A DNA stretch of 64,000 nt from Heliopora coerulea (GCA_030142905.1 JASJOG010000233.1:184501-248500), one strand, 5' to 3'. Positions 1 to 9,767 are shown, numbered from the stretch's first letter. The notes: generated by a model not told the origin, from the sequence alone. Made by a program: numbers and translations.

Positions 1-323
1 CAACTGAAAAATGTTGACTCGAGAGGGATTTGAACTCGCACTTTCGGGATACCGGTCCGCAGCTCTACCTGTTGAGCTATCGAGTCAACAGGGATTGGAT
101 GCGAGTTTTTATCCAATTTAAGTGCATGAGATATTCTCGAGAGAACTTAACGCTATCCATGAGGATGGATGTGCTGTGTTTCAATTCTATTTCAGAATCA
201 TATTCAGGGTATTATGAAACGATAACTTCACAATTAACCTACACTGCCGAAGTCAACTGAAAAATGTTGACTCGAGCGGGATTTGAACTCGCACCTTCGG
301 TATACCGGTCCGGCGCTCTACCT
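1..323 (-). repeat. 253-bp satellite block S1 (unit starts 11, 264)
   Basis: One complete unit (11-263) and the head of a second, broken by the array at 324. The first unit has a head like the unit at 7463 (TCCGCAGC, GGATGCG) and a tail like the unit at 7716 (GTGCATGAG, GTGCTGTG). It therefore looks like a one-unit contraction of the 7.4-8.0 kb arrangement. Confidence 0.93.
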
Positions 324-1002
324 TTAGGTTAAGTTAGGGTTAGGGTTAGATTTAGGGTTAGGGTTAGGGTTAGTGTTAGGGTTAGGGTTAGGGTTAGGGA
401 AAGTGTTAGTTTAGGGTTAGGGTTATGGTTAGGCTAAGGGTTTGGGTTAGGTTTAGGGTTAGGGTTAATGTTACGGTTAGGATTAGGGTTAGGGTTAGGG
501 TTAGGGTTAGGGTTAGGGTGATGGTTAGGGTTAGGGTTAGGATTAGGGTAAGGGTTAGGGTTAGGGTTAGGGTTAGGGTTAGGGTTAAGGTTAGGATTAG
601 GGTTAGGGTTAGGGTTAAGGTTAGGGTTAGGGTTAGGGTTAGGGTTAAGGTTAGGGTTAGGGTTAGGGTTAGGGTAAGTGTAAGTTTAGGGTTAGGGTTA
701 AGGTTAGGGTAAGGGTTAGGGTTAGGTTTAGGGTTAGGATTAGGGTTACGGTTAGGATTAGGGTTAGGGTTAGGGTTATGGTTAGGGTTACGGTTATTGT
801 GATGGTTAGGATTAGGGTTAGGGTTAGGGTTAGGGTTAAGGTTAGGGTAAGGGTTAGGGTTAAGGTTAGGGTTAGGGTTAGAGTTAGGATTAGAGTTAGG
901 GTTAGGGTTAGGGTTAGTGTTAGGGTTAGGGTTAGGGTTAGGGTGATCGTTAGGCTTAGGATTAGGGTTAGGTTAGGGTTAGGGTTAGGGTTATGGTTAG
1001 GG
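324..1002 (+). repeat. TTAGGG array T1 (family II)
   Basis: Degenerate TTAGGG, starting TTAGGTTAAGTTAGGG and ending before ATTAGAAGCG. It carries the landmarks GGGAAAGTGTTAG, GGTTAGGCTAAGGGTTTGGG, AAGTGTAAGTTTAGGG and GGTTATTGTGATGG. The same order recurs in T7, T30 and T33. Confidence 0.95.
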
Positions 1003-1232
1003 ATTAGAAGCGAGTTTTTATCCAATTTAAGTGCACGAGATATTCTCGCGACAACTTAACGCTATCCATGAGGCTTGATGTGCAGTGTTTCAATTCTATT
1101 TCATAATCTTCCTCAGGGTATTATGAAACGATAACTTCACAAGTAACTTACACTGCCGAAGTCAACTGAAAAAGGTTGACTCGAGCGGGATTTGAAATCG
1201 CACCTTCGGTATACCGGTCCGCCGCTCTACCT
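1003..1232 (-). repeat. 253-bp satellite block S2 (unit start 1173)
   Basis: Tail plus head only: a single unit split by the flanking arrays. The tail has the family II spelling GAAGCGAG. The head has GAAAAAGGTTGACTC and GATTTGAAATCGC, which weakens the T stem of the tRNA-like element. Counterparts are S8, S31 and S34. Confidence 0.93.
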
Positions 1233-1881
1233 TTAGGTTAAGTTAGGGTTAGGGTTAGATTTAGGGTTAGGGTTAGGGTTAGGTTTAGGGTTAGGGTTAG
1301 GGTTACGGTTAGGATTAGGGTTAGGGTTAGGGTTAGGGTTAGGGTTAGGGTGATGGTTAGGGTTAGGGTTAGGATTAGGGTTAGGCTTAGGGTTAGGGTT
1401 AGGGTTAGGGTTAGTGTTAGTTTAGGGTTAGGGTTAGGGTTAGGGTAAGGGTTAGGGTTAGGGTTAGGGTTAGGGTTAGGGTTAAGGTTAGGATTAGGGT
1501 TAGGGTTAGGGTTAAGGTTAGGGTTAGGGTTAGGGTTAAGGTTAGGGTTAGGGTTAGGGTTAGGGTAAGTGTAAGTTTAGGGTTAGGGTTATGGTTAGGG
1601 TAAGGGTTAGGGTTAGGTTTAGGGTTAGGGTTAGGGTTACGGTTAGGATTTGGGTTAGGGTTAGGGTTATGGTTAGGGTTACGGTTATTGTGATGGTTAG
1701 GGTTAGGGTTAGGGTTAGGTTTAGGGTAAGGGTTAGGGTTAAGGTTAGGGTTAGGGTTAGAGTTAGGATTAGGGTTAGGGTTAGGGTTAGGGTTAGTGTT
1801 AGGGTTAGGGTTAGGGTTAGGATGATGGTTAGGGTTAGGGTTAGGGTTAGGTTAGGGTTAGGGTTAGGGTTATGGTTAGGG
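1233..1881 (+). repeat. TTAGGG array T2 (family II)
   Basis: Family II junctions at both ends. It lacks the GGGAAAGTG and GGCTAAGGG part of T8 but shares GGATTAGGGTTAGGCTTAGG, AAGTGTAAGTTTAGGG and GGATGATGG with T8, T31 and T34. Confidence 0.95.
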
Positions 1882-2111
1882 ATTAGAAGCGAGTTTTTAT
1901 CCAATTTAAGTGCACGAGATATTCTCGCGACAACTTAACGCTATCCATGAGGCTGGATGTGCAGTGTTTCAATTCTATTTCATAATCTTCCTCAGGGTAT
2001 TATGAAACGATAACTTCACAAGTAACTTACACTGCCGAAGTCAACTGAAAAAGGTTGACTCGAGCGGGATTTGAACTCGCACCTTCGGGATACCGGTCCG
2101 CCGCACTACCT
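1882..2111 (-). repeat. 253-bp satellite block S3 (unit start 2052)
   Basis: Single split unit. The head ends CCGCACTACC rather than CCGCTCTACC, a spelling shared with S9, S11, S32 and S35, which occupy the same place in duplicated segments. Confidence 0.93.
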
Positions 2112-2680
2112 TTAGGTTAGGTTAATGTTAGGGTTAGGGTTAGATTTAGGGTTAGGGTTAGGGTTAGGGTTAGGGTTAAGGTTAGGGTTAGGGTTAGGGT
2201 TAAGGTTAGGGTTAGTGTTAGTTTTGGGTTAGGGTTAGGGTTAGGGTAAGGGTTAGGTTTAGGTTTAGGGTTAGTGTTATGTTTCGGGTTAGCGTGATGG
2301 TTAGGGTTAGGGTTAGGGTTAGGGTTAGGGTTAGGTTTAGGGTTAGGGTTAGTGTTAGTTTAGGGTCAGGGTTAGGGTTAGGGTAAGGGTTAGGGTTAGG
2401 TTTAGGGTTAGGGTTAGGGTTAGGGTAAGGGTTAGGGTTAGGATTAGGGTTAGGGTTATGGTTAGGGTTAGGGTTAGGGTTAGGGTTAGGTTAGGGTTAG
2501 GGTTAGTGTTAGTTTAGGGATAGTGTTAGGGTTAGGGTAAGGGTTAGGATTAGGTTTAGGGTTAAGGTTTGGGTTAGGGTTAGGGTTAGGATTAGGGTTA
2601 GGGTTAGGGTTAGGGTTAGGGTGATGGTTAGGGTAAGGGTTAGTGTTAGGTTAGGGTTAGGGTTAGGGTTAGGGTTATGG
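2112..2680 (+). repeat. TTAGGG array T3 (family I)
   Basis: Family I start with TTAATG. Contains the unusual interval TGTTATGTTTCGGGTTAGCG, a barcode also present in T5, T9, T11, T15, T22, T28, T32, T35, T45, T48 and T51. Ends TTATGG before ATTGGAGGCG. Confidence 0.95.
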
Positions 2681-3343
2681 ATTGGAGGCGAGTTTTTATC
2701 CAATTTAAGTGCGCGAGATATCCTCGCGACAACTTAACGCTATCCATGAGGATGGATGTGCAGTGTTTCAATTCTATTTCAGAATCTTCCTCAGGGTATT
2801 ATGAAACGATAACTTCACAATTAACCTACACTGCCGAAGTCAACTGAAAAATGTTGACTCGAGAGGGATTTGAACTCGCACTATCGGGATACCGGTCCAC
2901 CGCTCTACCTGTTGAGCTATCGAGTCAAAAGGGATTGGAGTCGAGTTTTTATCCAATTAAAGTGCACGAGATATTCTCGCGACAACTTAACGCTATCCAT
3001 GAGGATGGATGTGCAGTGTTTCAATTCTATTTCAGAATCTTCCTCAGGGTATTATGAAACGATAATTTCACAATTAACCTACACTGCCGAAGTCAACTGA
3101 AAAATGTTGACTCGAGAGGGATTTGAACTCGCACTTTCGGGATACCGGTCCGCCGATCTACCTGTTGAGTTATCGAGTCAACAGGGATTGGAGGCGAGTT
3201 TTTATCCAATTAAAGTTCACGAGATATTCTCGCGACAACTTAACGCTATCCATGAGCATGGATGTGCAGTGTTTCAATTCTATTTCAGAATCTTCCTCAG
3301 GGTATTATGAAACGATAATTTCACAATTAACCTACACTGCCGA

Positions 3344-3365
3344 AGTCAACTGAAAAATGTTGACT
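3344..3365. other. 7-bp hairpin spanning the tRNA-like 3' end
   Basis: AGTCAAC, an 8-nt loop holding the A5/T5 run, then GTTGACT: a perfect 7-bp inverted repeat across the unit boundary. Its right arm is also the 3' acceptor strand of the tRNA-like element, so the two foldings exclude each other. Confidence 0.7.
3353..3357 (-). terminator. Pol III-type T5 terminator after the tRNA-like element
   Basis: On the minus strand TTTTT follows the acceptor end after a few bases (ACATTTTT), the spacing expected for a Pol III gene. The run occurs in nearly every unit, including those with ACCTTTTT. A TTAAAAATG variant (for example near 4727) also keeps five Ts. Confidence 0.55.
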
Positions 3366-3432
3366 CGAGCGGGATTTGAACTCGCACCTTCGGGATACCG
3401 GTCCGCCGCTCTACCTGTTGAGCTATCGAGTC
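3361..3432 (-). tRNA. tRNA-like element, best consensus copy
   Basis: Minus-strand cloverleaf of 72 nt. The acceptor GACTCGA pairs perfectly with TCGAGTC. D stem GCTC/GAGC with G18G19. The A box TAGCTCAACAGG fits TRGCNNARYNGG at every position. The T loop TTCAAAT lies in the B box GTTCAAATC, and the T stem has one A-C mismatch. The anticodon arm is weak: 3 of 5 pairs, loop CCGGTAT, nominal GGT, with C instead of the near-universal U at position 33. The 3' end is A then ACA, with no encoded CCA, followed by TTTTT. Seen directly: promoter boxes, stems and terminator. Inferred: Pol III transcription. Decoding function is doubtful. It could be a tRNA-derived SINE head fixed in a satellite. Confidence 0.6.
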
Positions 3433-3669
3433 AACAGGGATTGGAGGCGAGTTTTTATCCAATTAAAGTGCGCGAGATATTCTCGCGACCACTTAACGCT
3501 ATCCATGAGGATGGATGTGCAGAGTTTCAATTCTATTTCAGAATCATATTCAGGGTATTATGAAACGATAACTTCACAATTAACCTATACTTCCGAAGTC
3601 AACTGAAAAATGTTGACTCGAGCGGGATTTGAACTCGCACCTTCGGGATACCGGTCCGCCGCTCTACCT

Positions 3670-4048
3670 TTAGGTTAGGTTAATGTTAGGGTTAGGGTTA
3701 GGGTTAAGGTTAGGGTTAGGGTTAGGGTTAGGGTAAGTGTAAGTTTAGGGTTAGGGTTATGGTTAGGGTAAGGGTTAGGGTTAGGTTTAGGGTTCGGGTT
3801 AGGGTTACGGTTAGGATTTGGGTTAGGGTTAGGGTTATGGTTAGGGTTACGGTTATTGTGATGGTAGGGTTAGGGTTAGGGTTAGGGTTAGGGTTAGGGT
3901 AAGGGTTAGGGTTAAGGTTAGGGTTAGGGTTAGAGTTAGGATTAGGGTTAGGGTTAGGGTTAGGGTTAGTGTTAGGGTTAGGGTTAGGGTTAGGGTGATG
4001 GTTAGGGTTAGGGTTAGGTTAGGGTTAGGGTTAGGGTTATGGTTAGGG
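3670..4048 (+). repeat. TTAGGG array T4 (I/II hybrid)
   Basis: Starts with the family I spelling (TTAATG) but ends with the family II ATTAGAAGCG. The right half, from AAGTGTAAGTTTAGGG on, matches T27 at about 30.4-30.7 kb, including GTGATGGTAGGG, where one base of the motif is lost. Confidence 0.94.
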
Positions 4049-5292
4049 ATTAGAAGCGAGTTTTTATCCAATTTAAGTGCACGAGATATTCTCGCGACAA
4101 CTTAACGCTATCCATGAGGCTGGATGTGCAGTGTTTCAATTCTATTTCAGAATCTTTTTCAGGGTATTATGAAACGATAACTTCACAAGTAACTTACACT
4201 TAGCCGAAGTCAACTGAAAAAGGTTGACTCGAGCGGGATTTGAAATCGCACCTTCGGGATACCGTTCCGCCGCTCTACCTGTTAAGCTATCGAGTCCACA
4301 GGGATTGGAGGCGAGTTTTTATCCAATTTAAGTGCACGAGATATTCTCGAGAGAACTTAACGCTATCCATGAGCATGGATGTGCAGTGTTTCAATTCTAT
4401 TTCAGAATCATCCTCAGGGTATTATGAAACGATAACTTCACAAGTAACTTACACTGCCGAAGTCAACTGAAAAATGTTGACTCGAGCGGGATTTGAAATC
4501 GCACCATCGGTATACAGTTCCGCCGCTCTACCTGTTGAGCTATCGAGTCCACAGGGATTGGATGCCAGTTTTTATCCAATTTAAGTGCACGAGATATTCT
4601 CGAGAGAATTTAACGCTATCCATGAGGATGGATGTGCAGTGTTTCAATTCTATTTCAGAATCATCGTCAGGGTATTATGAAACGATAACTTCACAATTAA
4701 CCTACACTGCCGAAGTCAACTTAAAAATGTTGACTCGATCGGGATTTGAAATCGCACTTTCGGGATACCGGCCAGCCGATCTACCCGTTGAGCTATCGAG
4801 TCCACAGGGATTGGAGGCGAGTTTTTATCCAATTTAAGTGCACGAGATATTCTCGCGACAACTTAACGCTATCCATGAGGATGGATGTACAGTGTTTCAA
4901 TTCTATTTCTGAATCTTCCTCAGGGTATTATGAAACGATAATTTCACAATTAACCTACACTGCCGAAGTCAACTGAAAAATGTTGATTCGAGCGGGATTT
5001 GAACTCGCACCTTCGGGATACCGGTCCGCCGCTCTACCTGTTGAGCTATCGGGTCCACAGGGATTGGAGGCGAGTTTTTATCCAATTTAAGTGCAAGAGA
5101 TATTCTCGAGAGAACTTAACGCTATCCAAGAGGATGGATGTGCAGCGTTTCAATTCTATTTCAGAATCATATTCAGGGTATTATGAAACGATAACTTCAC
5201 AATTAACGTACACTGCCGAAGTCAACTGAAAAATGTTGACTCGAGCGGGATTTGAACTCGCACCTTCGGGATACCGGTTCGCCGCACTACCT
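4049..5292 (-). repeat. 253-bp satellite block S5 (unit starts 4221, 4474, 4727, 4980, 5233)
   Basis: Four complete units and a head. A 2-bp insertion at about 4201 (CACTTAGCCG for CACTGCCG) makes the tail 172 bp. The first two units have GATTTGAAATCGC. Unit 4727 has GATCGGG and GGCCAGCCG. The block is the counterpart of S28. Confidence 0.93.
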
Positions 5293-5885
5293 TTAGGTTA
5301 GGTTAATGTTAGGGTTAGGGTTAGATTTAGAGTTAGGGTTAGGGTTAGGGTTAGGGTTAAGGTTAGGGTTACGGTTAGGGTTAAGGTAAGGGTTAGTGTT
5401 AGTTTAGGGTTAGGGTTAGGATTAGGATAAGGGTTAGGTTTAGGTTTAGGGTTAGTGTTATGTTTCGGGTTAGCGTGATGGTTAGGGTTATGGTTAGGGT
5501 TAGGGTTAGGGTTAGGGTTAGGGTTAGTGTTAGTTTAGGGTTAGGGTTATTGTTAGGGTAAGGGTTAGGGTTAGGTTTAGGGTTAGGGTTATGGTTAGGG
5601 TAAGGGTTAGGGTTAGGATTAGGGTTAGGGTTATGGTTAGGGTTAGGGTTAGGGTTAGGTTAGGGTTAGGGTTAGTGTTAGTTTAGGGATAGGGTTAGGG
5701 TTAGGGTAAGGGTTAGGATTAGGTTTAGGTTTAGGGTTAAGGTTTGGGTTAGGGTTAGGGTTAGGATTAGGGTTAGGGTTAGGGTTAGGGTTAGGATTAG
5801 GGTTAGGGTTAGGGTGATGGTTAGGGTTAGGGTTAGTGTTAGGTTAGGGTTAGGGTTAGGGTTAGGGTTAGGGTTAGGGTTAGGG
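5293..5885 (+). repeat. TTAGGG array T5 (family I)
   Basis: Contains the TTTCGGGTTAGCG barcode and the GGGATAGGG / TTAAGGTTTGGG barcode near its right end. Counterpart of T28 (31942-32564), from which it differs by small gains and losses of hexamers. Confidence 0.95.
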
Positions 5886-6874
5886 ATTGGAGGCGAGTTT
5901 TTATCCAATTTAAGTGCACGAGATATCCTCGCGACAACTTAACGCTATCCATGAGGATGGATGTGCAGTGTTTCAATTCTATTTCAGAATCTTAGTCAGG
6001 GTATTATGAAACGATAACTTCACAATTAACCTACACTGCCGAAGTCAACTTAAAAATGTTGACTCGATCGGGATTTGAAATCGCACTTTCGGGATACCGG
6101 CCAGCCGCTCTACCCGTTGAGCTATCGAGTCCACAGGGATTGGAGGCGAGTTTTTATCCAATTAAAGTGCACGAGATATTCTCGCGACAACTTAACGCTA
6201 TCCATGAGGATGGATGTACAGTGTTTCAATTCTATTTCTCAATCTTCCTCAGGGTATTATGAAACGATAATTTCACAATTAACCTACACTGCCGAAGTCA
6301 ACTGAAAAATGTTGATTCGAGCGGGATTTGAACTCGCACCTTCGGGATACCGGTCCGCCACTCTACCTGTTGAGCTATCGAGTCAACAGAGATTGGAGGC
6401 GAGTTTTTATCCAATTAAAGTGCACGAGATATTCTCGCGACAACTTAACGCTATCCATGAGGATGGATGTGCAGTGTTTCAATTCTATTTCAGAATCATC
6501 CTCAGGGTATTATGAAACGATAACTTCACAATTAACGTACACTGCCGAAGTCAACTGAAAAATGTTGACTCGAGCGGGATTTGAAATCGCACTTTCTGGA
6601 TACCGGTCCGCCGCTCTACCCGTTGAGCTATCGAGTCCACAGGGATTGGAGGCGAGTTTTTATCCAATTTAAGTGCACGAGATATTCTCGAGAGAACTTA
6701 ACGCTATCCATGAGGATGGATGTGCAGTGTTTCAATTCTATTTCAGAATCATATTCAGGGTATTATGAAACGATAACTTCACAATTAACGTACACTTCCG
6801 AAGTCAATTGAAAAATGTTGACTCGAGCGGGATTTGAACTCGCACCTTCGGGATACCGTTCCGCCGCTCTACCT
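5886..6874 (-). repeat. 253-bp satellite block S6 (unit starts 6056, 6309, 6562, 6815)
   Basis: Three complete units and a head. The counterpart S29 has only one complete unit, which starts like 6056 and ends like 6562, so two units (506 bp) differ between the copies. Confidence 0.93.
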
Positions 6875-7039
6875 TTAGGTTAGGTTAATGTTAGGGTTAG
6901 GGTTAGATTTAGGGTTAGGGTTAGGGTTAGGGTTAGGATTAGGGTTAGGGTTAGGGTTAGGGTTAGGGTTAGGGTGATGGTTACGGTTAGGGTTATTGTT
7001 AGGTTAGGGTTAGGGTTAGGGTTAGGGTTAGGGTTAGGG
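6875..7039 (+). repeat. TTAGGG array T6 (family I, short)
   Basis: Short array with GGTGATGGTTACGG and TTATTGTTAGG. Counterpart of T29. Confidence 0.95.
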
Positions 7040-8028
7040 ATTGGAGGCGAGTTTTTATCCAATTTAAGTGCACGAGATATCCTCGCGACAACTTAACGCT
7101 ATCCATGAGGATGGATGTGCAGTGTTTCAATTCTATTTCAGAATCTTAGTCAGGGTATTATGAAACGATAACTTCACAATTAACCTACACTGCCGAAGTC
7201 AACTGAAAAATGTTGACTCGAGAAAGATTTGAACTCGCACTATCGGGATACCGGTCCGCCGCTCTACCTGTTGAGCTATTGAGTCCAAAGGGATTGGAGG
7301 CGAGTTTTTATCCAATTTAAGTGCATGAGATATTCTCGAGAGAACTTAACGCTATCCATGAGGATGGATGTGCTGTGTTTCAATTCTATTTCAGAATCAT
7401 ATTCAGGGTATTATGAAACGATAATTTCCCAATTAACCTACACTGCCGAAGTCAACTGAAAAATGTTGACTCGAGAGGGATTTGAACTCGCACTTTCGGG
7501 ATACCGGTCCGCAGCTCTACCTGTTGAGCTATCGAGTCAACAGGGATTGGATGCGAGTTTTTATCCAATTAAAGTGCACGAGATATTCTCGCGACAACTT
7601 AACGCTATCCATGAGGATGGATGTGCAGTGTTTCAATTCTATTTCAGAATCTTCCTCAGGGTATTATGAAACGATAATTTCACAATTAACCTACACTGCC
7701 GAAGTCAACTGAAAAATGTTGACTCGAGCGGTATTTGAACTCGCACCTTCGGGATACCGGTCCGCCGCTCTACCTGTTGAGCTATTGAGTCCAAAGGGAT
7801 TGGAGGCGAGTTTTTATCCAATTTAAGTGCATGAGATATTCTCGAGAGAACTTAACGCTATCCATGAGGATGGATGTGCTGTGTTTCAATTCTATTTCAG
7901 AATCATATTCAGGGTATTATGAAACGATAACTTCACAATTAACCTACACTGCCGAAGTCAACTGAAAAATGTTGACTCGAGCGGGATTTGAACTCGCACC
8001 TTCGGTATACCGGTCCGGCGCTCTACCT
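7040..8028 (-). repeat. 253-bp satellite block S7 (unit starts 7210, 7463, 7716, 7969)
   Basis: Three complete units and a head. Unit 7210 starts GAGAAAGATT. Unit 7716 has GCGGTATTTG and ATTGAGTCC, which mispairs the acceptor stem. S30 has the same order. Confidence 0.93.
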
Positions 8029-8653
8029 TTAGGTTAAGTTAAGGTTAGGGTTAGATTTAGGGTTAGGGTTAGGGTTAGTGTTAGGGTTAGGGTTAGGGTT
8101 AGGGAAAGTGTTAGTTTAGGGTTAGGGTTAATGTTACGGTTAGGATTAGGGTTAGGGTTAGGGTTAGGGTTAGGGTTAGGGTGATGGTTAGGGTTAGGGT
8201 TAGGATTAGGGTAAGGGTTAGGGTTAGGGTTAGGGTTAGGGTTAGGGTTAAGGTTAGGATTAGGGTTAGGGTTAGGGTTAAGGTTAGGGTTAGGGTTAGG
8301 GTTAGGGTTAAGGTTAGGGTTAGGGTTAGGGTTAGGGTAAGTGTAAGTTTAGGGTTAGGGTTATGGTTAGGGTAAGGGTTAGGGTTAGGTTTAGGGTTAG
8401 GATTAGGGTTACGGTTAGGATTAGGGTTAGGGTTAGGGTTATGGTTAGGGTTACGGTTATTGTGATGGTTAGGGTTAGGGTTAGGGTTAGGGTTAGGGTT
8501 AAGGTTAGGGTAAGGGTTAGGGTTAAGGTTAGGGTTAGGGTTAGAGTTAGGATTAGGGTTAGGGTTAGGGTTAGGGTTAGGGTTAGGGTTAGGGTGATGG
8601 TTAGGGTTAGGATTAGGGTTAGGTTAGGGTTAGGGTTAGGGTTATGGTTAGGG
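8029..8653 (+). repeat. TTAGGG array T7 (family II)
   Basis: Left junction TTAGGTTAAGTTAAGG. It lacks the GGCTAAGGG segment present in T1 but keeps the downstream order of variants. Confidence 0.95.
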
Positions 8654-8883
8654 ATTAGAAGCGAGTTTTTATCCAATTTAAGTGCACGAGATATTCTCGC
8701 GACAACTTAACGCTATCCATGATGCTTGATGTGCAGTGTTTCAATTCTATTTCATAATCTTCCTCAGGGTATTATGAAACGATAACTTCACAAGTAACTT
8801 ACACTGCCGAAGTCAACTGAAAAAGGTTGACTCGAGCGGGATTTGAAATCGCACCTTCGGTATACCGGTCCGCCGCTCTACCT
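8654..8883 (-). repeat. 253-bp satellite block S8 (unit start 8824)
   Basis: Single split unit with ATGATGCTTGATG in the tail. Counterpart of S2. Confidence 0.93.
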
Positions 8884-9537
8884 TTAGGTTAAGTTAGGGT
8901 TAGGGTTAGATTTAGGGTTAGGGTTATGGTTAGGGTTAGTGTTAGAATTAGGGAAAGTGTTAGTTTAGGGTTAGGGTTATGGTTAGGCTAAGGGTTTGGG
9001 TTAGGTTTAGGGTTAGGGTTAGGGTTACGGTTAGGATTAGGGTTAGGGTTAGGGTTAGGGTTAGGGTTAGGGTTAGGGTGATGGTTAGGGTTAGGGTTAG
9101 GATTAGGGTTAGGCTTAGGGTTAGGGTTAGGGTTAGGGTTAGTGTTAGTTTAGGGTTAGGGTTAGGGTTAGGGTAAGGGTTAGGGTTAGGGTTAGGGTTA
9201 GGGTTAGGGTTAAGGTTAGGATTAGGGTTAGGGTTAGGGTTAAGGTTAGGGTTAGGGTTAGGGTTAAGGTTAGGGTTAGGGTTAGGGTTAGGGTAAGTGT
9301 AAGTTTAGGGTTAGGGTTATGGTTAGGGTAAGGGTTAGGGCTAGGTTTAGGGTTAGGGTTAGGGTTAGGGTTAGGGTTAGGGTAAGGGTTAGGATTAAGG
9401 TTAGGGTTAGGGTTAGAATTAGGATTAGGGTTAGGGTTAGGGTTAGGGTTAGTGTTAGGGTTAGGGTTAGGGTTAGGATGATGGTTAGGGTTAGGGTTAG
9501 GGTTAGGTTAGGGTTAGGGTTAGGGTTATGGTTAGGG
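8884..9537 (+). repeat. TTAGGG array T8 (family II)
   Basis: Carries GGCTAAGGGTTTGGG, then GGATTAGGGTTAGGCTTAGG (the C at 9113) and GGGCTAGG. From about 9,100 on it is the left end of a 2,342-bp tandem duplication. It ends before ATTAGAATCG, a private spelling shared only with T10. Confidence 0.95.
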
Positions 9538-9767
9538 ATTAGAATCGAGTTTTTATCCAATTTAAGTGCACGAGATATTCTCGCGACAACTTAACGCTAT
9601 CCATGAGGCTGGATGTGCAGTGTTTCAATTCTATTTCATAATCTTCCTCAGGGTATTATGAAACGATAACTTCACAAGTAACTTACACTGCCGAAGTTAA
9701 CTGAAAAAGGTTGACTCGAGCGGGATTTGAACTCGCACCTTCGGGATACCGGTCCGCCGCACTACCT
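9538..9767 (-). repeat. 253-bp satellite block S9 (unit start 9708)
   Basis: Single split unit. GAAGTTAACTG replaces GAAGTCAACTG and disrupts the hairpin at the unit boundary. The same change in S11 marks the recent duplication. Confidence 0.93.

Larger units (their letters stand above)
2681..3669 (-). repeat. 253-bp satellite block S4 (unit starts 2851, 3104, 3357, 3610)
   Basis: Three complete units and a head. Units 2851 and 3104 start GAGAGGG, and the third (3357) is near the overall consensus. The same three-unit order with the same private variants (GTCAAAAGG, GTTGAGTTATC, CGCGACCAC) recurs in S10, S12 and S36. Confidence 0.94.

Noticed and set aside
425..712. Open frames encoding RVRVRV, LTLTLT, NPNPNP or LGLGLG polypeptides in all arrays
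   Set aside because: A hexamer repeat gives a two-residue repeat in every frame without stops. These are translations of TTAGGG or CCCTAA and nothing supports a gene.
2851..3057. Recurrent 62-76 codon open frames in the 253-bp unit, two overlapping frames per unit
   Set aside because: They are shorter than the unit, overlap each other out of frame, cover the tRNA-like element on the other strand and are broken by stops or 1-bp losses in many copies. Substitutions ignore codon position as far as I can see.
3361..3432. A functional decoding tRNA-Thr(GGT)
   Set aside because: C at position 33, two mispairs in the anticodon stem and one in the T stem make decoding unlikely. I keep it as tRNA-like only.
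4493..4837. 114-codon frames joining two units
   Set aside because: They arise only because TGA at the unit boundary is changed to TTA in some copies (CAACTTAAAAATG). This is read-through of satellite, not a longer gene.
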